Translations under genes and position numbers: made by a program
In this document: positions 51,813-60,984 of the stretch, piece by piece
Layout: every line of letters begins with the position of its first letter
Position numbering within the stretch: position 1 is the first letter of the stretch
Assembly (NCBI GenBank): GCA_964609215.1
Contig: CAZSQZ010000001.1
Span: 186,001 to 250,000 of the forward strand
Direction of reading: 5' to 3'
Length of the DNA stretch: 64,000 nt
Origin: JABDKJ01 sp964609215
Lineage (GTDB): Bacteria; Bacteroidota; Bacteroidia; Flavobacteriales_D; JABDKJ01
The notes under the pieces: generated by a model
The model's database searches: none
Told to the model about the DNA's origin: nothing
The model's input: only the letters and a program-made list of their open reading frames with translations

Positions 51813-53132
51813 TTATTTCAAAATGTAATTTACAACATCATTTTTAAGCGCAAAAATGATAAGCCCTATCAAAAGGAAAAAACCTATGGTTTGTGCTACT
51901 TCCAAAAACTTTTGAGATGGCGGTTTTCCCGAAATCATTTCATAAAGTAAAAACATTACATGTCCTCCATCAAGTGCTGGAATCGGAAGTACATTCATAA
52001 ATGCCAATATGATAGAAATTAAAGCGGTCAGGCTCCAAAAGTTTTGCCAATCCCATGTTCCACCATAAGCATTTGCAAAGGCTAAGAAACTTCCTACCTG
52101 CTTAGACCCTGATTTAGTAAAGATATACTTAAGACCATTTATCTGCGCTCTTAGGGTGCGCCAACCGTAGCTTATTCCAGCAGGAATGGACTCGAAAAAA
52201 CCATATGAAATATGTTGTTTCTCGTAATTTCCGAAACTTGGTGCTAATCGAAATCCCAGTTTTGCGGTTGAATCCAATTGCACCTTTAAGTTTTGTAATT
52301 GTCCACCTCTATAGAAACCTATATCCACCTTCTTACCTTCATTCCCTTTCAAATGCGTTCTGAATTCATCGTAATAGGTAAAAGCATTTCCATTGATGGA
52401 CACCAAACTATCCTTGGCTTGTAAACCTGCATCTTTTGCTCCACCATCTTGAATCTCACCAATTACTGGATAACTTCGAGGACTAAATAATACACGAACC
52501 CCTTTATCCAGCATTTGATTCGTAATATTATCTGGCAGCTTTATGGTATTTACTTGTCCATTTGCCTTTTCCACCTTTAATTCTCTGACGTCAAAAAGCA
52601 TAATATCCAAGTTCAGGTCAGGATAGTTTTTATAACCCTGATTTGCATAGTCAATTATTTTATCCCCATGCTCAAAACCATGAGATGCCAATATTTCATT
52701 TACCTCACTCCCATTTTCGTAAGTCGCTGGGTCAGCAATATCTCTTCCCCAAGTAAACAATATCATAGAATAAATAATGAAGCCCAAAATTAAGTTGACC
52801 GTTACACCTCCAAGCATCACGATTAGCCTTTGCCAAACCGGCTTTGATCTAAATTCCCAAGGTTGTGGCGGCCCTTTCATTTGCTCCTTATCCATACTCT
52901 CATCTATCATTCCAGCTATTTTGACATAGCCTCCTAATGGTAGCCAACCAATTCCATATTCCGTTTCTCCAATCTTCTTTTTAATCAAAGAAAAATAAGG
53001 ATCGAAAAAGAGATAAAATTTCTCAACCTTTATCTTAAATAGCTTTGCTGGGTAATAATGTCCCCATTCGTGTAAAATAATTAAGAGTGAAAGGCCCAGC
53101 AAAAGCTGTCCAGCCATTATCCATTTTTCCAT
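51813..53132 (-). CDS. rseP: RseP/site-2 protease
   Basis: Intramembrane zinc metalloprotease that cleaves membrane-embedded substrates such as anti-sigma factors and signal peptides. Zinc motif HEWGH is at 21-25 inside the first helix, a PDZ domain lies at about 200-285 (YPVIGEIQDGGAKDAGLQAKDSLVSING), and the third zinc-ligand motif is LDGG (387-390) in NVLPIPALDGG. Length of 439 residues is normal. With two ECF sigma/membrane anti-sigma pairs in the window, it is a natural candidate to process them, but that is inference. A -7 element is just upstream. Confidence 0.95.
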   Translation of the reverse strand: MEKWIMAGQLLLGLSLLIILHEWGHYYPAKLFKIKVEKFYLFFDPYFSLIKKKIGETEYGIGWLPLGGYVKIAGMIDESMDKEQMKGPPQPWEFRSKPVWQRLIVMLGGVTVNLILGFIIYSMILFTWGRDIADPATYENGSEVNEILASHGFEHGDKIIDYANQGYKNYPDLNLDIMLFDVRELKVEKANGQVNTIKLPDNITNQMLDKGVRVLFSPRSYPVIGEIQDGGAKDAGLQAKDSLVSINGNAFTYYDEFRTHLKGNEGKKVDIGFYRGGQLQNLKVQLDSTAKLGFRLAPSFGNYEKQHISYGFFESIPAGISYGWRTLRAQINGLKYIFTKSGSKQVGSFLAFANAYGGTWDWQNFWSLTALISIILAFMNVLPIPALDGGHVMFLLYEMISGKPPSQKFLEVAQTIGFFLLIGLIIFALKNDVVNYILK

Positions 53133-53148
53133 AATTTTTAAAAGTCTA

Positions 53149-53156
53149 CAAATGTA
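53149..53156 (-). promoter_or_regulatory. -7 element of rseP
   Basis: Minus-strand TACATTTG, an exact TAnnTTTG match, 17-24 bp upstream of the rseP ATG. A TTG (CAA on the plus strand at 53173-53175) lies 16 bp further, shorter than the usual 19-bp spacing. Confidence 0.5.
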
Positions 53157-53295
53157 GTTGAATCAATCAATACAAAAAATCTTCTTTTTACCAGCATAAT
53201 TTGGTGTTTTCCCACATTCTCATTCAAATCCACCGTATTCTAAGAGAAATTTACAAAAACCGATGTTTATCTTAATTTAGATATATAGAAACGAA

Positions 53296-56295
53296 TTGAA
53301 AATCAATATTCACATAGGCTTGCTGATTTTATTCTTTGGTATTATCAGCTCTCAAGTATTTGCGCAAGAATATTTTTTTAGAAATTTTTCTGTTGAACAA
53401 GGCCTGAGTCAGTCAGAAGTAGGAGATATTGTTCAAGATGAATCGGGTAAATTATTTATAAAAACAGTAAGCCCAGGAGTGGATGTTTTTGATGGGGAAA
53501 AGTTTAGCAGAATCACTTTAAATGATGGTTTGCTAAGCCCATTCGTAAGCAAAATTCTTAAAGATTATAAAAACCAAATTTGGTTTGCAGGGACAAAAGG
53601 GCTCAACAAATACAGAAAAGATTCTATTCTCTCCTTTCCTTTTCCCGAAAACCTTCTTCCAATAGAGTCTATTTTTTGCATAAGTAGTTTTGAAAAAGAA
53701 GGGCTTCTGCTAGGCACAGATCAAGGATTGATAACATTTAAGAATAAGACTTTTAACAAGATTTCTTATAGCGAACCTTTGAGAATTTTCTCAATTATGA
53801 AGATTAATGAAGTACTTTATCTGGGAACTGATAGCGGCTTGTTTGAATATTCGGAAGGTTCCATTTATAGATCAACACGCTTTGATATACCTTCTAACAT
53901 TCAGATTTTAACATTAGTTGCTGATCAAAATAATAAGATTTATGCTGGGACTCAAGGTGGTGCTTACCTATTAGATTCGAAAAGTTCAAGGTTTTTGAAC
54001 ATCACTAAAAGTAAGACCAATGCTGTGATTTCATCTTTATGTCGTTACGATAACAAAATCATTTTAGGCACGAATGGTGATGGACTAGCCATTATCCACC
54101 CTAATGGTGGAATTGAATATATAGATGAATCTATTGGGCTAAGTGATAATTATGTTTGGACATTATTCGAGGATAAAGAGAAAAATTTATGGATTGGAAC
54201 TTCTGGAGCAGGGATAGATTTATTTTCAGAAGATCAATTTCAGATTTTTTCAACGAAAACGGGTCTAGGAAATGATATTGTTTACGATATCATAGAAGAT
54301 CATTTAGGTAGAATATGGTTTGGAATCGTACAGGGTGGCATCACCATTTTCGATGGAAAGGAATTTAATACTTACTCAGTAGAAGATGGGCTCAGTCACC
54401 GAACAGTGAGATGTTTTTTCAGACAAGATGAAAAAATATTTATCGGAACAGAAAATGGATTAACGTTATACGCAAATGGTGTTTTTGAAGATGTCTCAGA
54501 CCAATATGGCCTGCGGAACTACGCAATTTTCGACATCCATGAATCTAAAGACGGTTCCTTATGGTTTGCCTGTAAAGGTGAAAGATATTTCGGCCCAAAT
54601 GGTGGTGTCATAAGAATAAAAAATGGAGAGCGAATAGAATATAAAAAAGAAGATGGCCTAGGTAGTGAAAACGTTTATAACATTCTGGAAAGAGCAAATG
54701 GAGAAATCTGGTTCGGAACAGCAGGAGGAACATTCGTCTTTAAAGACGAAAAGTTTAGAGGAATGGAAAAAAGCCTTGGAAGTATTTGTAGTAGTACGGT
54801 ATTAACAATGGCTGAAGACTATAAAGGCAATTGTTGGATAGGCACAATAGGAGGAATTGGCCATTTTCAAGACGATTCTTTTAGCTGTCTCGATGAGGAC
54901 AAAGGAACCGCAGGAAAAACCATTTTCTTTTTAAAGGCCTCACAGGACAGTAATCTTTGGATAGGTTCCTCAAATGGTTTGGAAAAATTAAGTCTTCCTG
55001 ATTATTATCAATCATCTGAACTGAAAACTATTTTCTACAACGATCAAAATGGTTTTTACGGTTCCGAGTGTAATCAAAATGCGGTATTTGAAGATAGTGT
55101 AGGCAATTTGTGGTTTGGAACGATTAAAGCTGCTATAAAATATACTCCAAAGGCTAAGAATATTCCATATGAAAAACCCAATATTTTCATCAGCAATATT
55201 GGCTTAAATGGCGAAAAAACAAACTGGACTTCCCTTGGTTTTAACTTAGATTCTATTTCTGGCATGCCACAGTCATTAGCACTAAAGCATGATCAAAACG
55301 ATTTGTTATTTGAGTATTTAGGTATTTACCTAAAAGATCCGGATGCGCTTAGTTATCAATTTAAACTGGATGGACTTGCCAACAGTGAATGGTCACAGTC
55401 CACTGATAAACAAAGTATTTTTTATTCCAATTTGGATCCTGGTGATTATCAGTTTCAGGTAAAGGTTAAAAACGAGGATACTGGTCTTTCAAAAGTTAGT
55501 CAACCTTATAGTTTCACAATCAAACCTGCTATATGGCAGACCAATTGGTTCAGAGCGGCTATGGTTTTAGTTCTTGCATGTGTTATATATAGCCTCATTC
55601 AGATGAGAATAAATAATGTAAGAAAAACTGAAAAAATTAAGCAAGAGTTTCAAAAGCAATTACACGAGGTAGAAATGACTGCTTTACGTGCACAAATGAA
55701 TCCTCATTTTATCTTTAACTCCCTGAACAGTATCAACCACTTCATTATAAAAAATGAAAAGGAATTGGCCTCCGAGTATCTTACAAAATTTGCTAGGCTC
55801 ATTCGTCAGGTATTGCAAAACTCGAAAGAAAAATTGGTCTCTCTAGAAGAAGAGTTGAGTGCATTAAATCTATATGTTGAATTAGAAGCTCTACGATTCA
55901 AAAACAGATTTGACTATAGCGTTAATTCTTCTATTAATACATCTCACTACAAAATTCCACCATTGCTTTTACAACCTTACGTTGAAAATGCTATTTGGCA
56001 TGGCTTACTGCATTTAAACGAAAGAAAAGGGGAATTAAAAATTGACCTTAGTGAAGAGGATAATGAGCTTGAAATTGTGATAGAAGATAATGGAATCGGC
56101 AGAAAAAAATCGAACGAAATGAAAAGTAAGAGTGCTATTAAAAAGAAGTCAATGGGGCTCAAAATAAATTCGGAAAGATTAAGACTTACAGAACAAATGT
56201 ACAGTTCGCAAACCTCCTTGAAAATAAGTGATTTGTCTGATGCAAAAGGAAAGGCAAAAGGAACAAAAGTTGTTCTAAAAATAAACTATAACTAA
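53296..56295 (+). CDS. sensor histidine kinase with periplasmic Reg_prop/Y_Y_Y sensor, LytS type
   Basis: A 999-residue paralogue of the kinase at 33,090. The start is a TTG giving a good signal peptide (MKINIHIGLLILFFGIISSQVFAQ). About 600 residues of Reg_prop repeats follow (NLWIGTSGAGIDLF, EIWFGTAGGTFVF, NLWIGSSNGLEKL), then a Y_Y_Y domain (about 630-735), one transmembrane helix (about 755-772), His804 in the canonical AQMNPHFIFNSLNSI and an ATPase domain (LLQPYVENAIWHGLL, IEDNGIGR). The cognate LytTR regulator begins 2 bp after its stop. Signal unknown. Confidence 0.93.
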   Translation: MKINIHIGLLILFFGIISSQVFAQEYFFRNFSVEQGLSQSEVGDIVQDESGKLFIKTVSPGVDVFDGEKFSRITLNDGLLSPFVSKILKDYKNQIWFAGTKGLNKYRKDSILSFPFPENLLPIESIFCISSFEKEGLLLGTDQGLITFKNKTFNKISYSEPLRIFSIMKINEVLYLGTDSGLFEYSEGSIYRSTRFDIPSNIQILTLVADQNNKIYAGTQGGAYLLDSKSSRFLNITKSKTNAVISSLCRYDNKIILGTNGDGLAIIHPNGGIEYIDESIGLSDNYVWTLFEDKEKNLWIGTSGAGIDLFSEDQFQIFSTKTGLGNDIVYDIIEDHLGRIWFGIVQGGITIFDGKEFNTYSVEDGLSHRTVRCFFRQDEKIFIGTENGLTLYANGVFEDVSDQYGLRNYAIFDIHESKDGSLWFACKGERYFGPNGGVIRIKNGERIEYKKEDGLGSENVYNILERANGEIWFGTAGGTFVFKDEKFRGMEKSLGSICSSTVLTMAEDYKGNCWIGTIGGIGHFQDDSFSCLDEDKGTAGKTIFFLKASQDSNLWIGSSNGLEKLSLPDYYQSSELKTIFYNDQNGFYGSECNQNAVFEDSVGNLWFGTIKAAIKYTPKAKNIPYEKPNIFISNIGLNGEKTNWTSLGFNLDSISGMPQSLALKHDQNDLLFEYLGIYLKDPDALSYQFKLDGLANSEWSQSTDKQSIFYSNLDPGDYQFQVKVKNEDTGLSKVSQPYSFTIKPAIWQTNWFRAAMVLVLACVIYSLIQMRINNVRKTEKIKQEFQKQLHEVEMTALRAQMNPHFIFNSLNSINHFIIKNEKELASEYLTKFARLIRQVLQNSKEKLVSLEEELSALNLYVELEALRFKNRFDYSVNSSINTSHYKIPPLLLQPYVENAIWHGLLHLNERKGELKIDLSEEDNELEIVIEDNGIGRKKSNEMKSKSAIKKKSMGLKINSERLRLTEQMYSSQTSLKISDLSDAKGKAKGTKVVLKINYN

Positions 56296-56297
56296 TC

Positions 56298-57038
56298 ATG
56301 AAAGAGACATTAGATGCAGTAATTATTGATGATGAAATTCATTGTATTGAAACCTTGGAATGGCAGTTAGAGAACTATTGTCCCAATGTAATGGTTAGAA
56401 ATAAGTTTAACAATCCTGCAGAAGGTTTAAAGTATTTGATGTACAATGAAATTGACCTACTCTTTTTGGATATCGAAATGCCAATTCTAAACGGGTTTGA
56501 ACTTTTAAACGCTATTAACAAGCCTTCTTTTGGGTTGATTTTCACAACGGCCTATGACGAATTTGCAATCAAGGCAATAAAACATCAAGCCCTAGATTAC
56601 CTGCTAAAACCCATTGCAAAGGCTGAACTTTTAGATGCAGTTCAGAGAGCCACAGATGTTAAAAAAGATCTAAAAAATAGATTACATGAACTGATGAAGG
56701 ATATGGAAAACAATAGTCCCAATAAATTGGCTATTCCATCCATTGAAGGCTTTGAATTTGTCGATCCAGAAAAAATATTAAGGTGCGAAAGTGATGATAA
56801 TTACACCAATATTTTTCTTGCAGATGGAACCAAACACTTGGTTTCAAAAACACTTAAGGAAATAGAAAGACAATTAAAAGAGCACACGTTTATTAGGCTC
56901 CACCAATCTCATTTAGTGAACTACAAGTGCATTCAAAAATATGTAAAAGGTACAGGGGGTTATGTTGTACTTTCAGATGGTTCCCAAATACCTGTTTCCA
57001 GACGAAAAAAAACAGAACTGTTGGAGTACATTAATTAG
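56298..57038 (+). CDS. LytTR-family response regulator
   Basis: A 246-residue regulator with receiver (D11-D12, Asp58 in LLFLDIEMP, FTTAYDEFAIKAI, YLLKPI) and LytTR domain (about 140-243: EGFEFVDPEKILRCESDDNYTNIFL, LKEIERQLKEHTFIRLHQSHLVNYKCIQKY, IPVSRRKKTELLEYI). It follows the kinase by 2 bp. Its 3' end overlaps the convergent VWA gene by eight bases, so the two convergent transcripts must overlap. Confidence 0.95.
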   Translation: MKETLDAVIIDDEIHCIETLEWQLENYCPNVMVRNKFNNPAEGLKYLMYNEIDLLFLDIEMPILNGFELLNAINKPSFGLIFTTAYDEFAIKAIKHQALDYLLKPIAKAELLDAVQRATDVKKDLKNRLHELMKDMENNSPNKLAIPSIEGFEFVDPEKILRCESDDNYTNIFLADGTKHLVSKTLKEIERQLKEHTFIRLHQSHLVNYKCIQKYVKGTGGYVVLSDGSQIPVSRRKKTELLEYIN

Positions 57039-58413
57039 AAATTCTTGATTGTAATTTTACCAGTTCTTTAAGTTTTTGCTCATCCTTTTCAAAATCTTCA
57101 ATAGGTACATAATCTCCATTAGCATCTTTTGAAATCTTCTTCATTTTAGGAACTGTCCAATCTGGGCTCTTTACAGCAATAATCGACATGTAAATACCAT
57201 TCTTTTTTTGTCTTCTTACAAATCTTGAAACATCCGTTTCTCCTTTGTTAAATGCACCATCAGTTGCTAAATAAACCTGATTATTACCTCCTTCAATAAA
57301 GTATTTCTTAACTATGGAATAGGCCTTTTTAATTCCTGTTTCACCTGCAGTAAGCCCTTTACCTTCCAAGTCATTTATTATTTTTGCTATGGCCTGTTTA
57401 TCAGTAACGAATGTTGATTTTAGAACTACATCTGTCGAAGATGCATAGGTAATAATGGACAATCGATCTTCTGGTCTTAACATTTCTAAAAGTTGGATCA
57501 TACTGGACTTCAAAATTTCCAACCTTTCTTCTCTTTTCATTGAAGTAGAAACATCAATAAGAAATACCACATTATTCTTAGAATACGCGTTTAAGGAAAA
57601 TTCTGGATTACCTTCTCTTGGTTGAGAATCTGGTATAACTTCTTCCGTCTTTTGCTCAGAAGCTTTAGGGAGTTCTTCTACCACAATTACCTCATTTTCT
57701 GGAGCTTCAACTTTTACTATTTCATCCTCTTTTTCTTCAGTTAATTCTTGTTTTTCAATAGGGTCTAAAGCGAAAATAAAATACCTATTTCTTCTATTTA
57801 TATATCCTTCTTTTCTTGAACTAATATATCCTTCTGCTCTTCCGAGCATTGAATAATAACTAAGAGGCACTTCTCTTTCAACAGTTCCTTTTTTATTTGT
57901 TTTCCAACGAGCTTGCTCAATACCCTGCTCTGCAATCAACACATCTGCACTTTTAATAGGTTTTCCATTACTACTATCTACTACTTTAAAAACAACTGTG
58001 AAATTGTTATCCTTATTGGTCTTCTCAAAATCTGGGCAAGGTGTGTAATCTTCCCATTCCAAATAATTTACATCCGCACTTACCTTTAGGTTTAATGGTT
58101 TAGAACGAGAAAAATATATGGGGATATCATAGCTCTTTTCTCCTTTAGTCCTTGGATTATATTTGATTCTAATTACAACAGTTTTGCCCGGAGAAATGGT
58201 TTGGGTGGAATACTTTATATCAAATTCTGATTCATTTGCCCCTATCCTAATCAAAGTCTCTTCGCGATCTCCATTATTTGTTAAAACAATTTCCTTGACT
58301 CGATTATCCCCTTCCTTTATAGTGCCAAAACTAAGAGTTAGTTCACTGGATTCAATTTGACCTTGAATCACTAATGAAACAAACAGAAATAACAGCGATA
58401 AAATACTCTTCAT
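57031..58413 (-). CDS. exported VWA-domain protein with Ig-like N-terminal domain
   Basis: A 460-residue exported protein (ATG at 58413, MKSILSLLFLFVSLVIQGQ; the open frame continues upstream into the GH3 gene). Domain order: a DUF1573/ASPM-like Ig fold (about 22-115: LSFGTIKEGDNRVKEIVLTNNGD), a carboxypeptidase-regulatory-like domain (about 140-215: VVDSSNGKPIKSADVLIA), an acidic linker, and a von Willebrand factor A domain (about 275-450) with the MIDAS motif DVSTS at 287-291. VWA domains bind ligands through a metal ion; partner unknown. Last gene of the M23-GH3-VWA operon. Confidence 0.85.
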   Translation of the reverse strand: MKSILSLLFLFVSLVIQGQIESSELTLSFGTIKEGDNRVKEIVLTNNGDREETLIRIGANESEFDIKYSTQTISPGKTVVIRIKYNPRTKGEKSYDIPIYFSRSKPLNLKVSADVNYLEWEDYTPCPDFEKTNKDNNFTVVFKVVDSSNGKPIKSADVLIAEQGIEQARWKTNKKGTVEREVPLSYYSMLGRAEGYISSRKEGYINRRNRYFIFALDPIEKQELTEEKEDEIVKVEAPENEVIVVEELPKASEQKTEEVIPDSQPREGNPEFSLNAYSKNNVVFLIDVSTSMKREERLEILKSSMIQLLEMLRPEDRLSIITYASSTDVVLKSTFVTDKQAIAKIINDLEGKGLTAGETGIKKAYSIVKKYFIEGGNNQVYLATDGAFNKGETDVSRFVRRQKKNGIYMSIIAVKSPDWTVPKMKKISKDANGDYVPIEDFEKDEQKLKELVKLQSRISN

Positions 58414-58432
58414 ATGACTTGTATGGCGATTT

Positions 58433-59944
58433 CTATGCCAAGAATTTAGATAATAACTCACCAAACTCTCTACTATTAGATAAACGTGGAATTTTATTTT
58501 GCCCTCCTAACTTTCCCCTTTGCTTCATAAAGGACACGAATCCGTTTTCCTTTACCTCAGACAAAACCAATGGTCGAAGAACATTACCCTCTATTAAGTC
58601 CTTATAATAAACATTCTTTTTTTGCATTTCAGTGTCGAGAAAACCCGAAAAAAGATCAAAGTCAATTGGTTTTTTACTGAATTCTATAAACCATTCGTGA
58701 AAGGGTAATCCATCTCTTGGATTGGTCTCAGGCGCAACATGAAACTCTACAATTGAAGCATTGAATTTTGAACAAGCACTTTGCATGGCACTTTCAACTT
58801 CTTCAGCAATAACATGTTCTCCAAATGCTGAAGTAAAATGCTTTGTTCTACCCGTTACTTTTATTCTATAAGGACTTTTTGATGTGAATTTTACCGTATC
58901 TCCAATCAAGTAACCCCAAAGCCCTGCATTAGTGCTTAATGCTATTGCGTAGTTAACATCTAGTTCAACATCTTTCAATGTTAATCGTTTTGGATTTTCA
59001 GAACCATACTCCGACATTGGAATGAATTCATAAAATATTCCTGAGTTAATTTCCAAGAGCATTCCTTCCTGATCTTGTTTATCTTGATACGCTATAAATC
59101 CTTCAGAAGCAGGATATAATTCTATGCTAGGAATTGACTCACCAATCATATTTTCAAATCTCGCTCGGTAAGGCTCATAGTTGACACCGCCATATACAAA
59201 AAGCGAAAAATTTGGAAAAATTTCTTTGATTGTACTTTTTCCTGAAGCATCCAAAAGTTTTTCAAAGTACATCTGCACCCATGAAGGAATACCACTTATC
59301 AAGCGCATATCTTCCTCCATTGTTTCCTCTACAATCCGATCTACTTTGGTCTCCCAATCTTCGATTAAATTGGTTTGCATACTCGGCATTCTATTTTTTT
59401 GAAGGTAATTGGGAACATGGTGCGCAACTATGCCTGATAATCTTCCTGCAGAAATTCCAGATTGCCGATTTAAAGCAGGGCTTCCTTGTAAAAAAATCAT
59501 TTTGCCATCAACAAAATCAGCTTTTTTAGTTTCATCAATATAACTTAACAAGGCATGTTTTGCCGACTTTATATGAAAAGGCATGGATTGTTTAGTAATA
59601 GGAATAAACTTTGCTCCAGAAGTTGTGCCTGAGGTTTTTGAAAGATAAATCGGCTTGGATGGCCATAAGATGTTTTCCTCTCCCGAAATCATTTGATCAA
59701 GATATTCTCTTAGGTCTTCATAATCTCTAAGGGGGACTTCATTTACGAAATGTTCGTAGTTGTTTATTCTTGAAAATTGATGATCCTTTCCAAAAGCAGT
59801 TTCTTTTGCCTTCAAAATCAAATGCTGAAAAATTTTTTCTTGGGTTTGAATAGGGTTCTTAAGCCATTTATTCCTGAGTGACATGCAATATCTAGCATAA
59901 GGAATACTAAGAGCCGGTTTTATGGAAAGCTTTTTTGCAATCAA
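58433..59944 (-). CDS. GH3-family acyl-adenylating enzyme
   Basis: A 503-residue protein of the GH3 auxin-responsive-promoter family, found in plants and many Bacteroidota. Features seen are LRNKWLKNPIQTQEKIFQHL, the P-loop-like LSKTSGTTSGAKFIPIT, LFVYGGVNYEPY, IELYPASEGFIAYQD, and RIKVTGRTKHFTSAFGEHVIAEEVE. Plant members conjugate amino acids to acyl substrates via adenylates; the bacterial substrate is not known. It overlaps the M23 peptidase stop by four bases, so cotranscription is nearly certain. Confidence 0.9.
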   Translation of the reverse strand: MIAKKLSIKPALSIPYARYCMSLRNKWLKNPIQTQEKIFQHLILKAKETAFGKDHQFSRINNYEHFVNEVPLRDYEDLREYLDQMISGEENILWPSKPIYLSKTSGTTSGAKFIPITKQSMPFHIKSAKHALLSYIDETKKADFVDGKMIFLQGSPALNRQSGISAGRLSGIVAHHVPNYLQKNRMPSMQTNLIEDWETKVDRIVEETMEEDMRLISGIPSWVQMYFEKLLDASGKSTIKEIFPNFSLFVYGGVNYEPYRARFENMIGESIPSIELYPASEGFIAYQDKQDQEGMLLEINSGIFYEFIPMSEYGSENPKRLTLKDVELDVNYAIALSTNAGLWGYLIGDTVKFTSKSPYRIKVTGRTKHFTSAFGEHVIAEEVESAMQSACSKFNASIVEFHVAPETNPRDGLPFHEWFIEFSKKPIDFDLFSGFLDTEMQKKNVYYKDLIEGNVLRPLVLSEVKENGFVSFMKQRGKLGGQNKIPRLSNSREFGELLSKFLA

Positions 59945-60819
59945 TTGAAGATAATAAAGTTCTCAGGGTTTAAAGGTTTTCCTTGATGCCACAATTCAAA
60001 ATGTAGATGAGGCCCATCACTCAACTCACCGGTATTTCCAATAATTGAAACAGTAGTTCCTGGAGCAATAAGATCTCCTACTTTTTTAAGTACAGTAGAA
60101 TTGTGTTTATAGATGCTAATCAAATTATTACTATGTTGAACTTGCACAACATGGCCATCCGTGTTAGTCCATCCTGCAAAAATTACGGTCCCAGCCAACA
60201 CACTCTTAATCGCTGTTCCTTCCGGTGCAACAATGTCTGTTCCCAAGTGATTACTATTCAGATCAAAAGAATCAGTAATTCGACCAGTTACTGGCGGAAA
60301 GAAAAACAAATCTGATAGTTCAGCTATTTCACCCTCTTCAGATTCATCTGAAAAATTTAAGTTATACTTTTCCTGCGCCTCTACTTTTGCCCTTAAAATG
60401 GAATCCCCTTCAGAAATACTGAAATCTAAATTTGAATAATCTTGACTTGTTTGAATAATAGTCTCTAAACTGTCATGATCTATTTCCTCTCTTAAAACCA
60501 ATTGAATGCCTTCAATATATCTTTCCTTCATTCTCAGTTGATGCTCTAATTCATCTATTTGTAAAGCATTTTTTGTGGCCATATTTTTGGTTTGCACCTC
60601 TGAGAAACCAATAACATATTCACCCAAGCGCGTGAATGCAAATAGGGAGATAACCAAAACGGCTATAATAACCACCAACAAAGAGAAGAAAGAGATTACA
60701 TTCCATCGAGATAGAACAAAAGACAATTTTTCCTCGAAGGTTGTTTCATTCACAACCACCAAGCGAAATTTATTTCTAAGTCTTTGAATCCTTTTATTTA
60801 ACCAATCGCCAAAAGCCAT
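59941..60819 (-). CDS. M23-family metallopeptidase (LytM-type)
   Basis: A 292-residue inner-membrane-anchored peptidoglycan peptidase: one transmembrane helix (about 41-62), a periplasmic coiled-coil (about 75-120, LEHQLRMKERYIEGIQLVLREEID), then the M23 domain (about 175-290) with the zinc ligands H191 and D195 in HLGTDI and HLH at 271-273. All catalytic residues are present, so it is probably active rather than an EnvC-type activator. In Bacteroidota such genes are commonly near bactofilin, and the bactofilin start lies 3 kb away beyond PorW, in divergent orientation. Confidence 0.93.
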   Translation of the reverse strand: MAFGDWLNKRIQRLRNKFRLVVVNETTFEEKLSFVLSRWNVISFFSLLVVIIAVLVISLFAFTRLGEYVIGFSEVQTKNMATKNALQIDELEHQLRMKERYIEGIQLVLREEIDHDSLETIIQTSQDYSNLDFSISEGDSILRAKVEAQEKYNLNFSDESEEGEIAELSDLFFFPPVTGRITDSFDLNSNHLGTDIVAPEGTAIKSVLAGTVIFAGWTNTDGHVVQVQHSNNLISIYKHNSTVLKKVGDLIAPGTTVSIIGNTGELSDGPHLHFELWHQGKPLNPENFIIFN

Positions 60820-60930
60820 GTGCGTTCAAATATCAACATAATATTAAAATGAGCGTAAAGGAGAGTAATTTATTCCCTAAATCAAGTTTATTAATCATGA
60901 GAATGCTCCTATTTATCCGAAAAAATAAAA

Positions 60931-60938
60931 TATTTTTG
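60931..60938 (+). promoter_or_regulatory. -7 element of the PorW/SprE gene
   Basis: TATTTTTG fits TAnnTTTG and lies about 47 bp before the TTG start codon at 60985, in the 165-bp gap between divergent genes. No -33 TTG at the usual spacing was seen. Confidence 0.45.
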
Positions 60939-60984
60939 CCAGATATCTGTTTAAAGAAGGTTAGCGCCTAAAAAAACGAAGAAT

